DNA of 53,244 nucleotides from Tissierellaceae bacterium. Lineage in GTDB: Bacteria > Bacillota > Clostridia > Tissierellales > Tissierellaceae. Positions 1 to 8,884 of the stretch are shown in pieces. Below the pieces are notes generated by a model. It did no database searches. It was not told the origin of the DNA and saw only the letters and a list, made by a program, of their open reading frames with translations. The stretch covers positions 1 through 53,244 of the forward strand of contig JAHDQA010000105.1 in NCBI GenBank assembly GCA_018434075.1, written 5' to 3'. Position numbers and translations under genes: made by a program. The first letter of the stretch is position 1; every line of letters begins with the position of its first letter.

Positions 1-15
1 AGTATAATTATAACA

Positions 16-45
16 CAAAAAAGGACTTATATAAGTCCTTTTTTG
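16..45. terminator. Bidirectional hairpin terminator
   Basis: This is a perfect 30-bp palindrome with a GGACTT/AAGTCC core, an A-tract on one side and a T-tract on the other. It can therefore terminate in either direction. It may end the minus-strand flagellar operon, whose last stop is near 153, or a plus-strand gene lying before the window. Confidence 0.75.
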
Positions 46-89
46 TTGAATTAAACTATTTTAATTTGTCTATTTTACTGATTTCTAGT

Positions 90-131
90 AAGGGTCTAAT
101 TTAACTTTACAAAGGTCTAATTTAGTTTTAC
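90..131. repeat. Two tandem 21-bp repeats, possible IS end
   Basis: Positions 90-110 and 111-131 are head-to-tail copies that differ at three positions. Read on the minus strand, each copy begins GTAAA and contains AAATTAGACC, and the outer copy is preceded by T to give TGTAAAAC. Multiple terminal repeats with TG...CA ends are a known feature of IS21-type elements, so this may be the tip of such an element lying left of the window. No transposase is visible. Confidence 0.45.
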
Positions 132-152
132 ATTTGACCTTTTACCTTGGCA

Positions 153-494
153 TTACAATATATCTTTGTCAATAAATACTGTGTCATCTACTTGTGTTAT
201 ATAGTTCTTCAAAACCTTGTCCTTCAGATTCAACTGCTTGTTTTCTTCAAGAAGCAAATCTCTGCTAGAATTCAACGAAGAAATAAAATCCCGTAACTGC
301 TCAATGGCTTCTATAAGTTTCTTTTCATAAAGTGAACTATCAACGTTTTCGATTGTATTATTTTGTCTAATTTCTTCCAATATTTCGTTGTTTTTTTCAG
401 CTAAGTCTATGGCTGATTCAATATTTCCATCCCAATTATTTAAATTCTCGATAATTTTTTCCAATAATTTTATTCTATTATCCTTGTCAATCAT
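153..494 (-). CDS. FliT-like flagellar chaperone (tentative)
   Basis: This is a small acidic protein of about 113 residues, predicted to be mostly helical with heptad-like Leu/Ile spacing (KLLEKIIENLNNW, then KKLIEAIEQLRDFI). It is the last gene of the late flagellar operon. The ATG at 494 overlaps the fliS stop as ATGA, which implies translational coupling; an in-frame GTG at 506 is less likely. FliT, the export chaperone for the filament cap FliD, usually sits directly after fliS and is a short poorly conserved coiled coil, so position and shape suggest that role. No diagnostic motif is visible, and it could be another small flagellar chaperone. Confidence 0.6.
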   Translation of the reverse strand: MIDKDNRIKLLEKIIENLNNWDGNIESAIDLAEKNNEILEEIRQNNTIENVDSSLYEKKLIEAIEQLRDFISSLNSSRDLLLEENKQLNLKDKVLKNYITQVDDTVFIDKDIL

Positions 495-853
495 AACTGA
501 GCCCACGCATCTCTAAGCTCTTCCAAAAACCTCTTAACTTCTCTAATGGCGTCAATGTCTTTATCGATGTTTGCTCTCACGAGCCTAAAATAAAGATAAT
601 CATACAACTTGTACAAATCTTCTGCAATCTTTCCGCCCTGTTCAAAATTTAAAGTGTTCATGAATTCAATTAGAATATCTTGGGATTTTTTTATACATTC
701 GTTGGTTTTTTCTATATTTTTCTCATTAATAGCTATTTCTGCTAATTTAAGATTTTTTATAGCTCCATCATATAGCATTACAACCAACTTTGTTTTTGAA
801 GCTGTATACACTTCGTTTTCCTTATATGCATTATATGCTTGAGCTTGATTCAT
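491..853 (-). CDS. fliS: Flagellar secretion chaperone FliS
   Basis: FliS binds the C-terminus of flagellin in the cytoplasm, keeps it unpolymerised and delivers it to the flagellar export gate. The 120-residue protein starts with the family signature (QAQAYNAYKENEVYTAS, then KLVVMLYDGAIKNL) and is all-helical, close to the usual 120-135 residues. It lies directly downstream of fliD and is coupled by ATGA overlap to the FliT-like gene. Flagellin itself is not in this window, so the client is encoded elsewhere. Confidence 0.96.
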   Translation of the reverse strand: MNQAQAYNAYKENEVYTASKTKLVVMLYDGAIKNLKLAEIAINEKNIEKTNECIKKSQDILIEFMNTLNFEQGGKIAEDLYKLYDYLYFRLVRANIDKDIDAIREVKRFLEELRDAWAQL

Positions 854-870
854 AATAACACCCCACTAAA

Positions 871-2259
871 CTATTTACTAGTGCTAAAAGCACTCAGCTG
901 TGTTGTAAGCCAGTTCATCTGATCTTCAGCCTGCATCATTGCTGTATCTAATTTTGAAAACATATTTGTATAGTACTCTTGTTTTTTCTCCATTCTCTTG
1001 TTAAAAACTTCAATTTGCCTATTTATATCTTTTAGAGATCTTTCAAAGCTCTCAGTCTTATTTTTTACAACCCCGTTTGATTTGGATATATATGAATCAA
1101 TATAGTTGTTTAATTTAGGAGCGAATCCAACTTTACTGCCATTTAATTCTGAAGAAAAGAAATTAATAACATTCTCTGGATTTTGGCTTAAATTATCCAA
1201 TAATTTAGATTGATCAAATTTCAATACTCCTGATTTATCTGTAGTTGAAATGCCAAGTTGAGATATATCTTTAATTGTAGTATTTGGGTTCTGAATTGAA
1301 GATGTTACCATCCTCCTAAGTGTTGAATGAAGCATTTGTAGGGATGAATCGCCAGCAAGTACTCCTCTTGAATTTGCAACTTCAGGATTTCCTGCTGCTA
1401 TTTTTTCTTCGATAAACTGCATGGTAGAATTGTATTGATCTATAAAATCTTTTACCGCACTGGCAATTTTATCGTTGTCATTTGTAATATTTATTGTTTC
1501 ATATTCAGAAGAACTTTGATGCATCTTCTTTAAATTAATTGTTACATTTTCAATAACATCTGTTATTTCGTTTGTTGATCTTTCAACTTCAATTCCATTT
1601 ACAGTAAATTTAGCATTAGTACCTTGATTTACTATTTTTTCTGTGCCCAGCTTTAGAGCTTCTAACAATTCTTCGGCTCCAAACACTTCAATATTTCTGT
1701 TCCCCGTTTTTACATCGCTTAATATAATTCTTCCATCTATAATGCTCGAACTAATTCCTGTTGTATTTGTATTCAAATTGATCTCGTTAGTTATAGTCTT
1801 TAAGCTGTAGCCATCTTTAATTTCTATTTCCTTTTCAATTCCTTCATGATTTTTCAAAGTAATTATTCCATTTAAATGAAGCTCATCAGTAATTTTTTGT
1901 CCTTCAGCTAATACTTTGCCTCCAATTATATTTGTAGATGTTGCTAAAGAAGCTACATTGATCTTGTAACTGCCTGCTATTGCTTTGCTATTTGGGCTCA
2001 TAGTCACAATATTATCATTAGTTGATAACGACTTTTTAGAAGTAAATGTATTTGCATCTTGCAATACCTTTAATTTTTCAAAAAGTGAATTTAGTCTTGT
2101 ATTAATGTCTTTCCAAGCATTTTGCTTGTTTGTTATTGTGGTTTTCTTGTCAGTTAATTTAGTCAATGGAATTCTTTCTGCTTCCATAAGTTTATCGATC
2201 GACGTTTGATCTATTCCCGAATATGTTCCTAGAAAATTTATGCTAGATGCCACTCTCAT
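871..2259 (-). CDS. fliD: Flagellar filament cap protein FliD
   Basis: FliD forms the pentameric cap at the filament tip that guides flagellin polymerisation. The N-terminus (INFLGTYSGIDQTSIDKLM) is typical of FliD_N, followed by a variable middle region and a C-terminal coiled coil of the FliD_C type (about residues 370-460, ending in MNWLTTQLSAF). The length of 462 residues is normal. The ATG at 2259 shares one base with the flaG stop (TGATG) and follows an AAAGGGG ribosome site; the preceding in-frame TTG is not needed. It lies between flaG and fliS in the late flagellar operon. Confidence 0.95.
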   Translation of the reverse strand: MRVASSINFLGTYSGIDQTSIDKLMEAERIPLTKLTDKKTTITNKQNAWKDINTRLNSLFEKLKVLQDANTFTSKKSLSTNDNIVTMSPNSKAIAGSYKINVASLATSTNIIGGKVLAEGQKITDELHLNGIITLKNHEGIEKEIEIKDGYSLKTITNEINLNTNTTGISSSIIDGRIILSDVKTGNRNIEVFGAEELLEALKLGTEKIVNQGTNAKFTVNGIEVERSTNEITDVIENVTINLKKMHQSSSEYETINITNDNDKIASAVKDFIDQYNSTMQFIEEKIAAGNPEVANSRGVLAGDSSLQMLHSTLRRMVTSSIQNPNTTIKDISQLGISTTDKSGVLKFDQSKLLDNLSQNPENVINFFSSELNGSKVGFAPKLNNYIDSYISKSNGVVKNKTESFERSLKDINRQIEVFNKRMEKKQEYYTNMFSKLDTAMMQAEDQMNWLTTQLSAFSTSK

Positions 2260-2657
2260 CAACCCCTTTCATCTACAAGTATCCCAACTAGATCCCAAAT
2301 GCTAGCTACCAAGTCAAGTATTTTTTCTGGTGGAATCTCTTTGATTACTTTATCCGACTCGTTATCCACAAGTTTTACCATTATTCTCCCTGTTCTTTCA
2401 TGAACTTTAAATTCAAAATGATCGCTATCTTTAAACAAATACTTATTAGCTTCGTCAACCGCTTCAAAAAGTTTTTTTGGATCATACGCTCTAGTATTAT
2501 CTAGATTTGCTTCGATTTCAGTTTTTATTTTTATTTCTTTGTTAAATGATGTACTGTCAATTGTGCTAGTTCCCTTTTTTATGCTATCTTTGTCGCTTAT
2601 TCTTTCAGTTTTTACAATTTCATTTGGCTTCATTACTTGTTTTATTGGATTTACCAT
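2259..2657 (-). CDS. flaG: FlaG-family flagellar protein
   Basis: FlaG proteins are short and accompany fliD; they influence filament length, but their biochemical role is not settled. The last 70 or so residues carry the domain, with a pattern like FEAVDEANKYLF, then FKVHERTGRIMVKLVD and IPPEKILDLVASIWDLVG. The first 60 residues are charged and low in complexity. The ATG at 2657 sits eight bases after GGAG; an upstream GTG overlapping the csrA stop is less well placed. It is coupled to csrA upstream and fliD downstream. Confidence 0.88.
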   Translation of the reverse strand: MVNPIKQVMKPNEIVKTERISDKDSIKKGTSTIDSTSFNKEIKIKTEIEANLDNTRAYDPKKLFEAVDEANKYLFKDSDHFEFKVHERTGRIMVKLVDNESDKVIKEIPPEKILDLVASIWDLVGILVDERG

Positions 2658-2662
2658 AAGAA

Positions 2663-2893
2663 TCACTCCGATTTAAAATTATCTATTAGTAATTCATTCA
2701 AATCTAAATCAATTTCCAATGATTTTTTGTTCTCGTTTGCTATTTCTTCATATACTTCTTTCCTCAAAATATTAATTTGTCTTGGAGCCTCGATGCCAAT
2801 TTTAACTCTGTTTTCCTGTACATCTAATATTTTAATCTCTATGTTGTTCCCTATTACAATTCCTTCTCCAATTTTTCTGTTTAGTACTAGCAT
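2663..2893 (-). CDS. csrA: Carbon storage/translation regulator CsrA
   Basis: CsrA is a small dimeric RNA-binding protein that blocks ribosome access to GGA-containing leaders. In Bacillus-type flagellar systems it represses flagellin translation. The 76-residue protein starts [15 protein letters not shown] and has the RVKIGIEAP strand and the helix RKEVYEEI, all standard. The ATG at 2893 overlaps the fliW stop as TGATG, so the two are coupled. The neighbouring fliW encodes its protein antagonist, giving the classic FliW-CsrA-flagellin homeostasis switch, although flagellin is not present here. Confidence 0.96.
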   Translation of the reverse strand: MLVLNRKIGEGIVIGNNIEIKILDVQENRVKIGIEAPRQINILRKEVYEEIANENKKSLEIDLDLNELLIDNFKSE

Positions 2894-3345
2894 CACTCAC
2901 CAGCTCCCTTAACCATTAACTTATGCTTTGTAGAATATGGAGTATAAGTTAATACATATTGTTTGCCTATTTTAGACTTAATATTGATAATGACAGGAGC
3001 TAATAGATTTGCTGTGCTTTCTTTTAAATTGTTTCCAAGGGTTACGATGGAATAAACTTCAAGAGTATTCTCTATTTGTGGATTTAAATCTATTGTATCA
3101 AGTTCTTTATCAGGTATATCAATCTCATAGTCTTCAAAAAAATCCCATGGATTTATCAGTACAAAAGAAATATTAGTATTATCAACATCTTGTAAAAATT
3201 TAAATATAGAATTATTTGGAAAATCAATCAATACAAAACGATTGCTGTCCTCAAATCCTAAAATTCCATTTGGGAAATTTAATATATTTTCGTCTTCAAT
3301 TTCTAATTCACCTAAATATTTAGTTTTAATTTTTATTTTTTCCAT
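2893..3345 (-). CDS. fliW: Flagellar assembly factor FliW
   Basis: FliW binds either flagellin or CsrA: when flagellin is exported, freed FliW sequesters CsrA and releases flagellin translation. The protein of about 150 residues shows the family pattern [19 protein letters not shown], then [23 protein letters not shown]-like and VLINPWDF segments. Two starts are possible. The ATG at 3351 directly abuts the flgL stop, whereas the ATG at 3345 is better spaced from the AAGGTG ribosome site and is chosen here. It is coupled to csrA. Confidence 0.93.
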   Translation of the reverse strand: MEKIKIKTKYLGELEIEDENILNFPNGILGFEDSNRFVLIDFPNNSIFKFLQDVDNTNISFVLINPWDFFEDYEIDIPDKELDTIDLNPQIENTLEVYSIVTLGNNLKESTANLLAPVIINIKSKIGKQYVLTYTPYSTKHKLMVKGAGE

Positions 3346-3351
3346 AGCCAT

Positions 3352-4248
3352 TCACCTTAAGTAATCAAGTAAACTTGGTTGTAATATCTTTGCTCCAATT
3401 GACAATGAGGCCAAGTATACTGAATTGAGGGTATTTGCCTCAGTGTACTTTTGAGCTAAGTCTATATCTTCCCTTTGCGATAATAGATTTTTTAGATTTA
3501 AGTTTTCTGCTTCATTTCTTTCTTTTGCTGCCTCGAGTCTATTTGATATAGCCCCGATTTTAGATCTAAAACTAAGGATATTATCTATGTGCTTATCTAA
3601 ATCCCCAAGTAATTTCCCAGAAAGAGCATCACTATCGCCATCTTGTAATGCTGTTATGATGTTTTTAAGTAAATCACTCAATTTTTGTTCATCCGGCTGC
3701 CCTTTGTTAAGAGTTGTGAATTCCTCTCCATCAACTGCTAACTCAACTTCAACTCCAGTAGATATTTCCCTTTTTATATTCTTATCGTTCCCTTGGTATT
3801 CCAAAGCCGCATTAAAAGGTTTATCAGTGGTCTTTGTCCCAGAAAAAATGTATCTACCATCAAAATTTGTGTTCAACACATCTGCTAATTCTCCTACTTT
3901 TATCTTTACTTCCTCTGTTATTGCATTTCTATCATCTTCAGATAAAGTACCATTAGCTCCATATATAATAAGTTCCCTGATTCGCTGTACGGTAGAATTC
4001 GCTCCTTGCAAAGCACCATCTTGAGTATCCACCCACCCAATAGTGTCTGTTATGGTTGAATTATATTGTTCATTAGTTGATATTGTGTTTCTTAAATCCA
4101 TTATTTTAGAGACTAAGAGAGGATCTTCAGAAGGTCTTGTGACTACTTTGCTTGAAGATAGCTGGTTTTGAAGTTTTTGCATGGATGCTAAATTTTTATT
4201 TAAATTTCTCAAATAATTAGTTGTTAAGGTAGAATTTGTTATTCTCAA
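3352..4248 (-). CDS. flgL: Flagellar hook-filament junction protein FlgL
   Basis: FlgL (HAP3) is the second junction protein, between FlgK and the filament. At 298 residues it has flagellin-like ends. The N-terminal helix region contains RITNSTLTTNYLRNLN and RPSEDPLLVSKIMDLR, and the C-terminal helix contains IDLAQKYTEANTLNSVYLAS. The central part (FDGRYIFSGTKTTDKPF) matches the family. It follows flgK by three bases and precedes fliW, the usual Firmicute order. Confidence 0.94.
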   Translation of the reverse strand: MRITNSTLTTNYLRNLNKNLASMQKLQNQLSSSKVVTRPSEDPLLVSKIMDLRNTISTNEQYNSTITDTIGWVDTQDGALQGANSTVQRIRELIIYGANGTLSEDDRNAITEEVKIKVGELADVLNTNFDGRYIFSGTKTTDKPFNAALEYQGNDKNIKREISTGVEVELAVDGEEFTTLNKGQPDEQKLSDLLKNIITALQDGDSDALSGKLLGDLDKHIDNILSFRSKIGAISNRLEAAKERNEAENLNLKNLLSQREDIDLAQKYTEANTLNSVYLASLSIGAKILQPSLLDYLR

Positions 4249-4251
4249 TTA

Positions 4252-5580
4252 TTACACCCCAGTCCTGTTAATAAGCACATCAAGCATATCATTTAACACA
4301 GATATTACTTTGGCGTTAGCTTCGTATGCCTTTTTATATTTTAAGACATTCGTTACTTCTTCGTCTATCGATACTCCCGAAGTCGACTCTCTTTTTAGTA
4401 CGAGTTGATTTAACAACACCTCTTGATTTGAAACTATATTATCTGATTGCTGTTTGGATATGCCAACTCTAGTAACTATATCGTTGTATTTGCTAGGTAT
4501 TGTTGAGCCATCTGTAAGTATTTTATTCCTTAATTTTGATATGTCTAAAGCTCTTTCTCCATCGCCCTTTTCTGGAGTATACCCTGGTGCAATTAATGAA
4601 TTGTTCTTGTCAATAGCCGGATTAATCTTAATGGTTTTAGCTGAATCGAAATAATCAAATATGTCATTGCCTGTATTATGAATAGCATTAACTTTAGTAG
4701 CCATCAAATTTGCAAAATCATCAAGTTGCTTTTCAACATCTACTAATACATCTATGCTCTCTAAGTATCCCTTTATCTTTCCACTTGGTACTACTGTTAT
4801 GATGTCAGCCCCAATCAATATATTCCCATCAGAATTTTTATCTAGTTTATTCTTGTTGTTTTCAACTAAAACTACTTTTCCATCTATGTCAATTTTTGCC
4901 CTGCCGAATTCGTCGTAATTAACGTTTACCTTAGCTATACCTGATAGATCTTTTAATAATAGATCTCTTTGGTCAAGTAAATCGTTTGGCACTTCACCTT
5001 TGACAGATATATTAAATATCTGCTTATTTAAAGCATCTATTTTTTCAACTGTAGAATTGAAATCCAAAATATTCTTATCTATTTGATCATTTGTCTCTAT
5101 TTTCAATGATTCTATTTGGTTGGCTATGTGGTTTATTGTTTCGACAAGTGCTTTTGATTTTTCAACAACAATTGTCTTAGCGCTTAAGCTTTCTGGATTT
5201 TTACTTAGTTCTTGCCATGCATTAAACATTTCATTTAAATTAAAATTTATGCCTGTTGTTGAAGGTTCGTTTAAAATTATCTCTAGTTGATCTAATGTTT
5301 GTGATTTGACATTGTATTGTTCATATGCGCTATTTTCATTTCTTATTTGTTTATTGACATAATCATCCACCATTCTAACAACGCTTTCCATTTTTACACC
5401 TGTTCCTAGTTGTCCTACCCCCGCAAGTGTATATGATAAATCAGCTTGCATTTGTACTCTCTGTCTTGAAAAACCCTCTGTGTTTGCGTTTGAGATGTTG
5501 TGGCTAGCAGTGTGTAGTGCAGTTTGCTGAGCTAATAGTCCTTTTGTCGCTGTGTTTAAAGTTCCAAATATACCAGACAT
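4252..5580 (-). CDS. flgK: Flagellar hook-associated protein FlgK
   Basis: FlgK (HAP1) joins hook and filament. The N-terminal rod/hook motif is clear (GLLAQQTALHTASHNISNANTEGFSRQR), as is the C-terminal helix with VTNVLKYKKAYEANAKVISVLNDMLDVLI. At 442 residues it is somewhat short for the family, with a reduced middle domain. An ATG follows the ribosome site AGGAGAAC. It sits between flgN, which encodes its chaperone, and flgL. Confidence 0.95.
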   Translation of the reverse strand: MSGIFGTLNTATKGLLAQQTALHTASHNISNANTEGFSRQRVQMQADLSYTLAGVGQLGTGVKMESVVRMVDDYVNKQIRNENSAYEQYNVKSQTLDQLEIILNEPSTTGINFNLNEMFNAWQELSKNPESLSAKTIVVEKSKALVETINHIANQIESLKIETNDQIDKNILDFNSTVEKIDALNKQIFNISVKGEVPNDLLDQRDLLLKDLSGIAKVNVNYDEFGRAKIDIDGKVVLVENNKNKLDKNSDGNILIGADIITVVPSGKIKGYLESIDVLVDVEKQLDDFANLMATKVNAIHNTGNDIFDYFDSAKTIKINPAIDKNNSLIAPGYTPEKGDGERALDISKLRNKILTDGSTIPSKYNDIVTRVGISKQQSDNIVSNQEVLLNQLVLKRESTSGVSIDEEVTNVLKYKKAYEANAKVISVLNDMLDVLINRTGV

Positions 5581-5589
5581 GTTCTCCTC

Positions 5590-5955
5590 CTATACCGTTT
5601 GGTCAATAAATGTAGATAAATCGTTTTTTTCTAATCCATTTTTCTTGTAGGTATTGCCTTTCGATAAGACTTTGGCAATACTCTCCATAATGTTTTTCTC
5701 ATAGCTCAATGCTTGTTCAGTTAACATTTGATTGGTTTTTTGAAGCTCGATAACTTCGGCAAACAACTTCCTCATGTTTTCATTTATATCAATATTGTTC
5801 ATATCTAACAAATTAAGTTCATCTAATTTTTTAGTTTTTTCTTCTATTATGGATTCAAGGACTCCTCCATCATCATGGATTAGTGCATCTTTTTCAATCA
5901 ATAGAATTTTTTTAAGGCTTTCCAAAGTATTCATCATTTCTTTAAAATTATTCAT
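5590..5955 (-). CDS. flgN: FlgN-type flagellar export chaperone
   Basis: FlgN is a cytoplasmic chaperone for FlgK and FlgL. This 121-residue helical protein has the typical arrangement of an N-terminal helix (LESLKKILLIEKDALI), a central KTKKLDELN segment and a C-terminal coiled coil. The ATG at 5955 lies inside the end of flgM, so the genes overlap by eight bases; an in-frame GTG at 5964 is an alternative. Placement between flgM and flgK supports the call more than the poorly conserved sequence does. Confidence 0.85.
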   Translation of the reverse strand: MNNFKEMMNTLESLKKILLIEKDALIHDDGGVLESIIEEKTKKLDELNLLDMNNIDINENMRKLFAEVIELQKTNQMLTEQALSYEKNIMESIAKVLSKGNTYKKNGLEKNDLSTFIDQTV

Positions 5956-6247
5956 TGATTTCACTTTCTTTCTGTTTTTCCATAGCTGAAATTATTTTTT
6001 CAGCTATCTTCTCTGGCTCTACTTTATATGCTCCTTCCAATATCTGCTTTCTAATTCTCTCTACTTTTTCACTATAGTCGACATTGGACATCATGTTTAT
6101 CCTGCTTGTCAGTTTCTTTGCAGAGTCTGAAATTTCTATATTGACACTTTTTGAGATTCTTTCTTCCTTGTCATTATTTGGTTTCTTTTCGTTTTCCTTA
6201 TATATGTTATTTACTATATTTTGGTTTTGTATTCTACTTATCTTCAT
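5948..6247 (-). CDS. flgM: Anti-sigma-28 factor FlgM
   Basis: FlgM binds sigma-D/FliA and blocks late flagellar transcription until the hook is complete and FlgM is exported. The 99-residue protein has a disordered N-terminal half and a conserved C-terminal half (VNIEISDSAKKL, then KVERIRKQILEGAYKVEPEKIAEKI-like). It is first in its operon, with a strong AGGAGGA ribosome site. A sigma-D-type promoter lies about 25 bases upstream, so FlgM is predicted to sit under the sigma factor it inhibits, a standard negative feedback. Confidence 0.93.
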   Translation of the reverse strand: MKISRIQNQNIVNNIYKENEKKPNNDKEERISKSVNIEISDSAKKLTSRINMMSNVDYSEKVERIRKQILEGAYKVEPEKIAEKIISAMEKQKESEINE

Positions 6248-6270
6248 AAAAATTCCTCCTCTTACTTTTC

Positions 6271-6296
6271 TAATCGGACTAAGTTTTCATTATTTA
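6271..6296 (-). promoter_or_regulatory. Sigma-D (FliA) promoter of the flgM operon
   Basis: The minus strand reads TAAA, 15 bases, then CCGATTA. This matches the Gram-positive sigma-D consensus TAAA-N14-16-CCGATAT with one late mismatch. It lies just upstream of flgM, the first gene of the late flagellar operon. Confidence 0.85.
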
Positions 6297-6308
6297 ATAG
6301 CTATTTAA

Positions 6309-6343
6309 AAAATAAAGCCATAGTTTATCCATGGCTTTATTTT
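6309..6343 (-). terminator. Terminator of the chemotaxis/fliY operon
   Basis: A 13-bp stem (AAAATAAAGCCAT with its exact complement) with a 9-base loop overlaps the fliY stop codon and is followed by a T-run on the minus strand. It separates the long chemotaxis operon from the flgM promoter. Confidence 0.85.
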
Positions 6344-7431
6344 AATTCCTTTAATCTCTGTTCTTTACTCATAATATTAGTTATTCTTATTCCGAAGTTC
6401 TCATTTATTACAACAACTTCGCCTTGTGCTATTAGTTTTCCATTTACATATATCTCTAATGGCTCGTCAGCTTGCTTATCCAATTCTATGACCGAACCGT
6501 TCCCGAAAGACAAAACTTCCTTTATAGTTTTTTTAGACTTCCCAAGTACCACACTAAACTCAAGTGGCACATCTAGGATTAAGTCTAAATTTCTTGGACT
6601 CTTCCTGTCATCTATGGATACATTTAGCTCTTCAAAAGAAGGTTTTTGTACATTTACTTTCTCTTTTTTATCCTCTGGTTTCGATTCAATATGTTCTGAT
6701 ACATTTAAGGTTGAGGTTTCTTTATTTTCAACTGTAGCTTTGCTTTCAGCAGTTTTTAAGTTGTTGTCTTCAGCCTCACCTTTCATTTTATTTACTATCT
6801 CTTCAACTGTTTCTCTAGTGTATAGTTGCATTATTTCGCTCTCTATGCTTCCCTCTACATCAAGCTTAAAAGCAATTTTGCAAATATTCATGTCAGGATC
6901 TAGATCTCCAAATCCCTTTGCTTCATTTGTATCCCAAAGTGATACTTCAGGCGGCAAAATATCAATTTCCATGCCAAGCATTGTTGCCATAGATGTCGAT
7001 GCTGATCCAATCATTTGATTCATCGCTTCAGCTACTGCACTCATTTCAAATTCAGATAATTCTTGTTTTGCATTGCTGCCATCGCCACCCATCATTAAAT
7101 CAGCAATAATAGATGCATCTTCGACATCTACCATTAGCAAGTTATTGCCTTTGGGACCTTTCTTAAATCTTACATTAGCAACTACCTTAGGCACTTTACA
7201 TTCATCAATGACTTGTCTAAACGGAATCCATGAAACTCTTGGAGTAGTTATGAGCACTCTTTTATTTAGCAAAGTAGAAAGGGTAGTAGCTGCTGTAGAC
7301 ATTGATATATTGCCAACTTCACCAATTATGTCCTTGTCAACGTCTGTAAGAGTAAAATCATCCGAGCTGTTATTTTGACTTTTCTTTAATAATGCATCTA
7401 TTTCCTCTTGAGATATAAAATTATCACTCAT
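6337..7431 (-). CDS. fliY: Flagellar motor switch phosphatase FliY
   Basis: FliY is the Firmicute form of the FliN switch component and also removes phosphate from CheY-P at the motor. In 364 residues it has an N-terminal CheY-binding motif (SQEEIDALL), a CheC-like region with two phosphatase motifs of the E-x2-N type (E38/N41 and E136/N139), a charged linker (about 205-275) and a C-terminal FliN/SpoA domain (about 280-360: LDVPLEFSVVLGKSKKTIKE). Its ATG overlaps the fliM stop as ATGA. No separate cheC or cheX is present nearby, so FliY is the only visible CheY-P phosphatase. Confidence 0.94.
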   Translation of the reverse strand: MSDNFISQEEIDALLKKSQNNSSDDFTLTDVDKDIIGEVGNISMSTAATTLSTLLNKRVLITTPRVSWIPFRQVIDECKVPKVVANVRFKKGPKGNNLLMVDVEDASIIADLMMGGDGSNAKQELSEFEMSAVAEAMNQMIGSASTSMATMLGMEIDILPPEVSLWDTNEAKGFGDLDPDMNICKIAFKLDVEGSIESEIMQLYTRETVEEIVNKMKGEAEDNNLKTAESKATVENKETSTLNVSEHIESKPEDKKEKVNVQKPSFEELNVSIDDRKSPRNLDLILDVPLEFSVVLGKSKKTIKEVLSFGNGSVIELDKQADEPLEIYVNGKLIAQGEVVVINENFGIRITNIMSKEQRLKELK

Positions 7432-8426
7432 TCTAAAACATCCTCTTCTATATATTGTAATACTTCCACTGCTAAACTATTGTTTATCTTGCCTGGTCTA
7501 ACTAGAAAATGCGGTTTCCCTTCAACTAGCATTTCAAGCGGTTCATCAATTCTACTGTCTAATCTTATACAGTCTCCTTCTTCTAAATTCAGAAAATCTC
7601 TAATACTTATTTGGGTTTTTCCAAGCTCTACATCCAAACTTACAGGAACTCCCATGATTCTTTTTTCCACTTGTTCTCTGTTGTCTTCCACAATTTCTCC
7701 ATCAGATTCAAACCAATTTTTAAAACTTAGCTTGTCTATTACTGAATCTAGAGAAATATATGGAATACATATATTTATAAAGTTTTTATTTTCCATTAAT
7801 TCAAAAGTAAAGCTTATGAGTATTACTGGCTCATTTGGCGATGCGATTTGAATTATTTGAGGATTTGTCTCCAAAATTTCTAGCTCAGACTCTATTTCCA
7901 CTACATCGTTCCAAGCTAGATCAAAAGCATTTAAAACCACTATTGCTAATTCCTCAAGAATAGATAATTCAATTTCGGTGAAATTTTCTTTCTTCTTTGC
8001 AACTACTGTTTCCTTTAACTCATTCCCGCCGCACATGAGCTCAATGATTTGATAGCAAGCCTGAGGGCTAATTTCAATAAGTAAATTGCCATTAAGAGGT
8101 TTTGATTTAAATATAGTCATAAGTGTAGGGTTTGGTACAGATCTAGTGAATTCATCAAAACTTATCTGCTCAACTGCAACAATTTTTATCTCAACATTAT
8201 TTCTCACTAAATTCGAAATAGTATTCCCAGCTATTTTAGAGAAGTTCTCAAATATCATGTATAATGAATTGATGTGGTCTTTAGAAAGTTTAAACGGCCT
8301 TCTAAAGTCATAAGGCTTTATTTTGTTTTTTTCCTCTTCATTAGAAACATTTTCGGGGGTTATTTCCCCGCTGCTTAAAGCTTTAAGCAAAGAATCTATT
8401 TCTTCTTGTGACAGAACTTGTTTCAA
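7428..8426 (-). CDS. fliM: Flagellar motor switch protein FliM
   Basis: FliM binds CheY-P and forms the middle of the C-ring that sets rotation direction. The 332-residue protein has the N-terminal CheY-P-binding peptide (LSQEEIDSLLKAL), a CheC-like middle domain and a C-terminal SpoA domain (LDVELGKTQISIRDFLNLEEGD). It appears to use a TTG start, six bases after GAGGG. It is second to last in the chemotaxis operon and translationally coupled to fliY. Confidence 0.95.
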   Translation of the reverse strand: MKQVLSQEEIDSLLKALSSGEITPENVSNEEEKNKIKPYDFRRPFKLSKDHINSLYMIFENFSKIAGNTISNLVRNNVEIKIVAVEQISFDEFTRSVPNPTLMTIFKSKPLNGNLLIEISPQACYQIIELMCGGNELKETVVAKKKENFTEIELSILEELAIVVLNAFDLAWNDVVEIESELEILETNPQIIQIASPNEPVILISFTFELMENKNFINICIPYISLDSVIDKLSFKNWFESDGEIVEDNREQVEKRIMGVPVSLDVELGKTQISIRDFLNLEEGDCIRLDSRIDEPLEMLVEGKPHFLVRPGKINNSLAVEVLQYIEEDVLE

Positions 8427-8458
8427 GTAAATCCCTCATTTACTATAATCTATTTAAT

Positions 8459-8869
8459 TTAGATCTTATTCTCTATTTGTTCAACTAGTTTTTCTATATC
8501 TATTACATCTATTATTTTATTGTTTATGTCAACAATGCCCATTATGTTTTGGTTGTCTTCTTTTTTCAGTATTTGAATCTGTTCTTCCTTTATATTTAGT
8601 ACCTGCTCAACCTCATCAACGAGCAATCCTAATAGATCATCTTCATAATTTAATATAATGATACTATTATAGCATAACTTATCCTCAATAAAAAGAATCT
8701 TGCTTAAGTTTATTAATGTAACCACATTTCCTCTTAAATTGATTAATCCTTCAACCCAATCAGGCGCATTTGGCACTTTTATTAATGGCATAGACTTTGT
8801 TATCTCGCTTACTTTGTTAGTAGGTATGGCAAATAATTTTTCATTAAGGCTAAAAACAATGACTTGCAC
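8459..8869 (-). CDS. cheW: Chemotaxis coupling protein CheW
   Basis: CheW links receptors to the CheA kinase. The 136-residue protein is a single CheW domain: QVIVFSLNEKLFAIPTNKVSEI, then PDWVEGLINLRGNVVTLINL and LGLLVDEVEQVL. It has a GTG start after GAGGTGATAAA. It lies between cheY and fliM. A second, longer cheW is found earlier in the same operon at 13540-14019. Confidence 0.92.
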   Translation of the reverse strand: MQVIVFSLNEKLFAIPTNKVSEITKSMPLIKVPNAPDWVEGLINLRGNVVTLINLSKILFIEDKLCYNSIIILNYEDDLLGLLVDEVEQVLNIKEEQIQILKKEDNQNIMGIVDINNKIIDVIDIEKLVEQIENKI

Positions 8870-8884
8870 TTTATCACCTCACAT

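Noticed and set aside
6221..7018. Long plus-strand open frame of 265 codons
   Set aside because: It is the antisense shadow of fliY and flgM, which have clear homology, coupling and ribosome sites.
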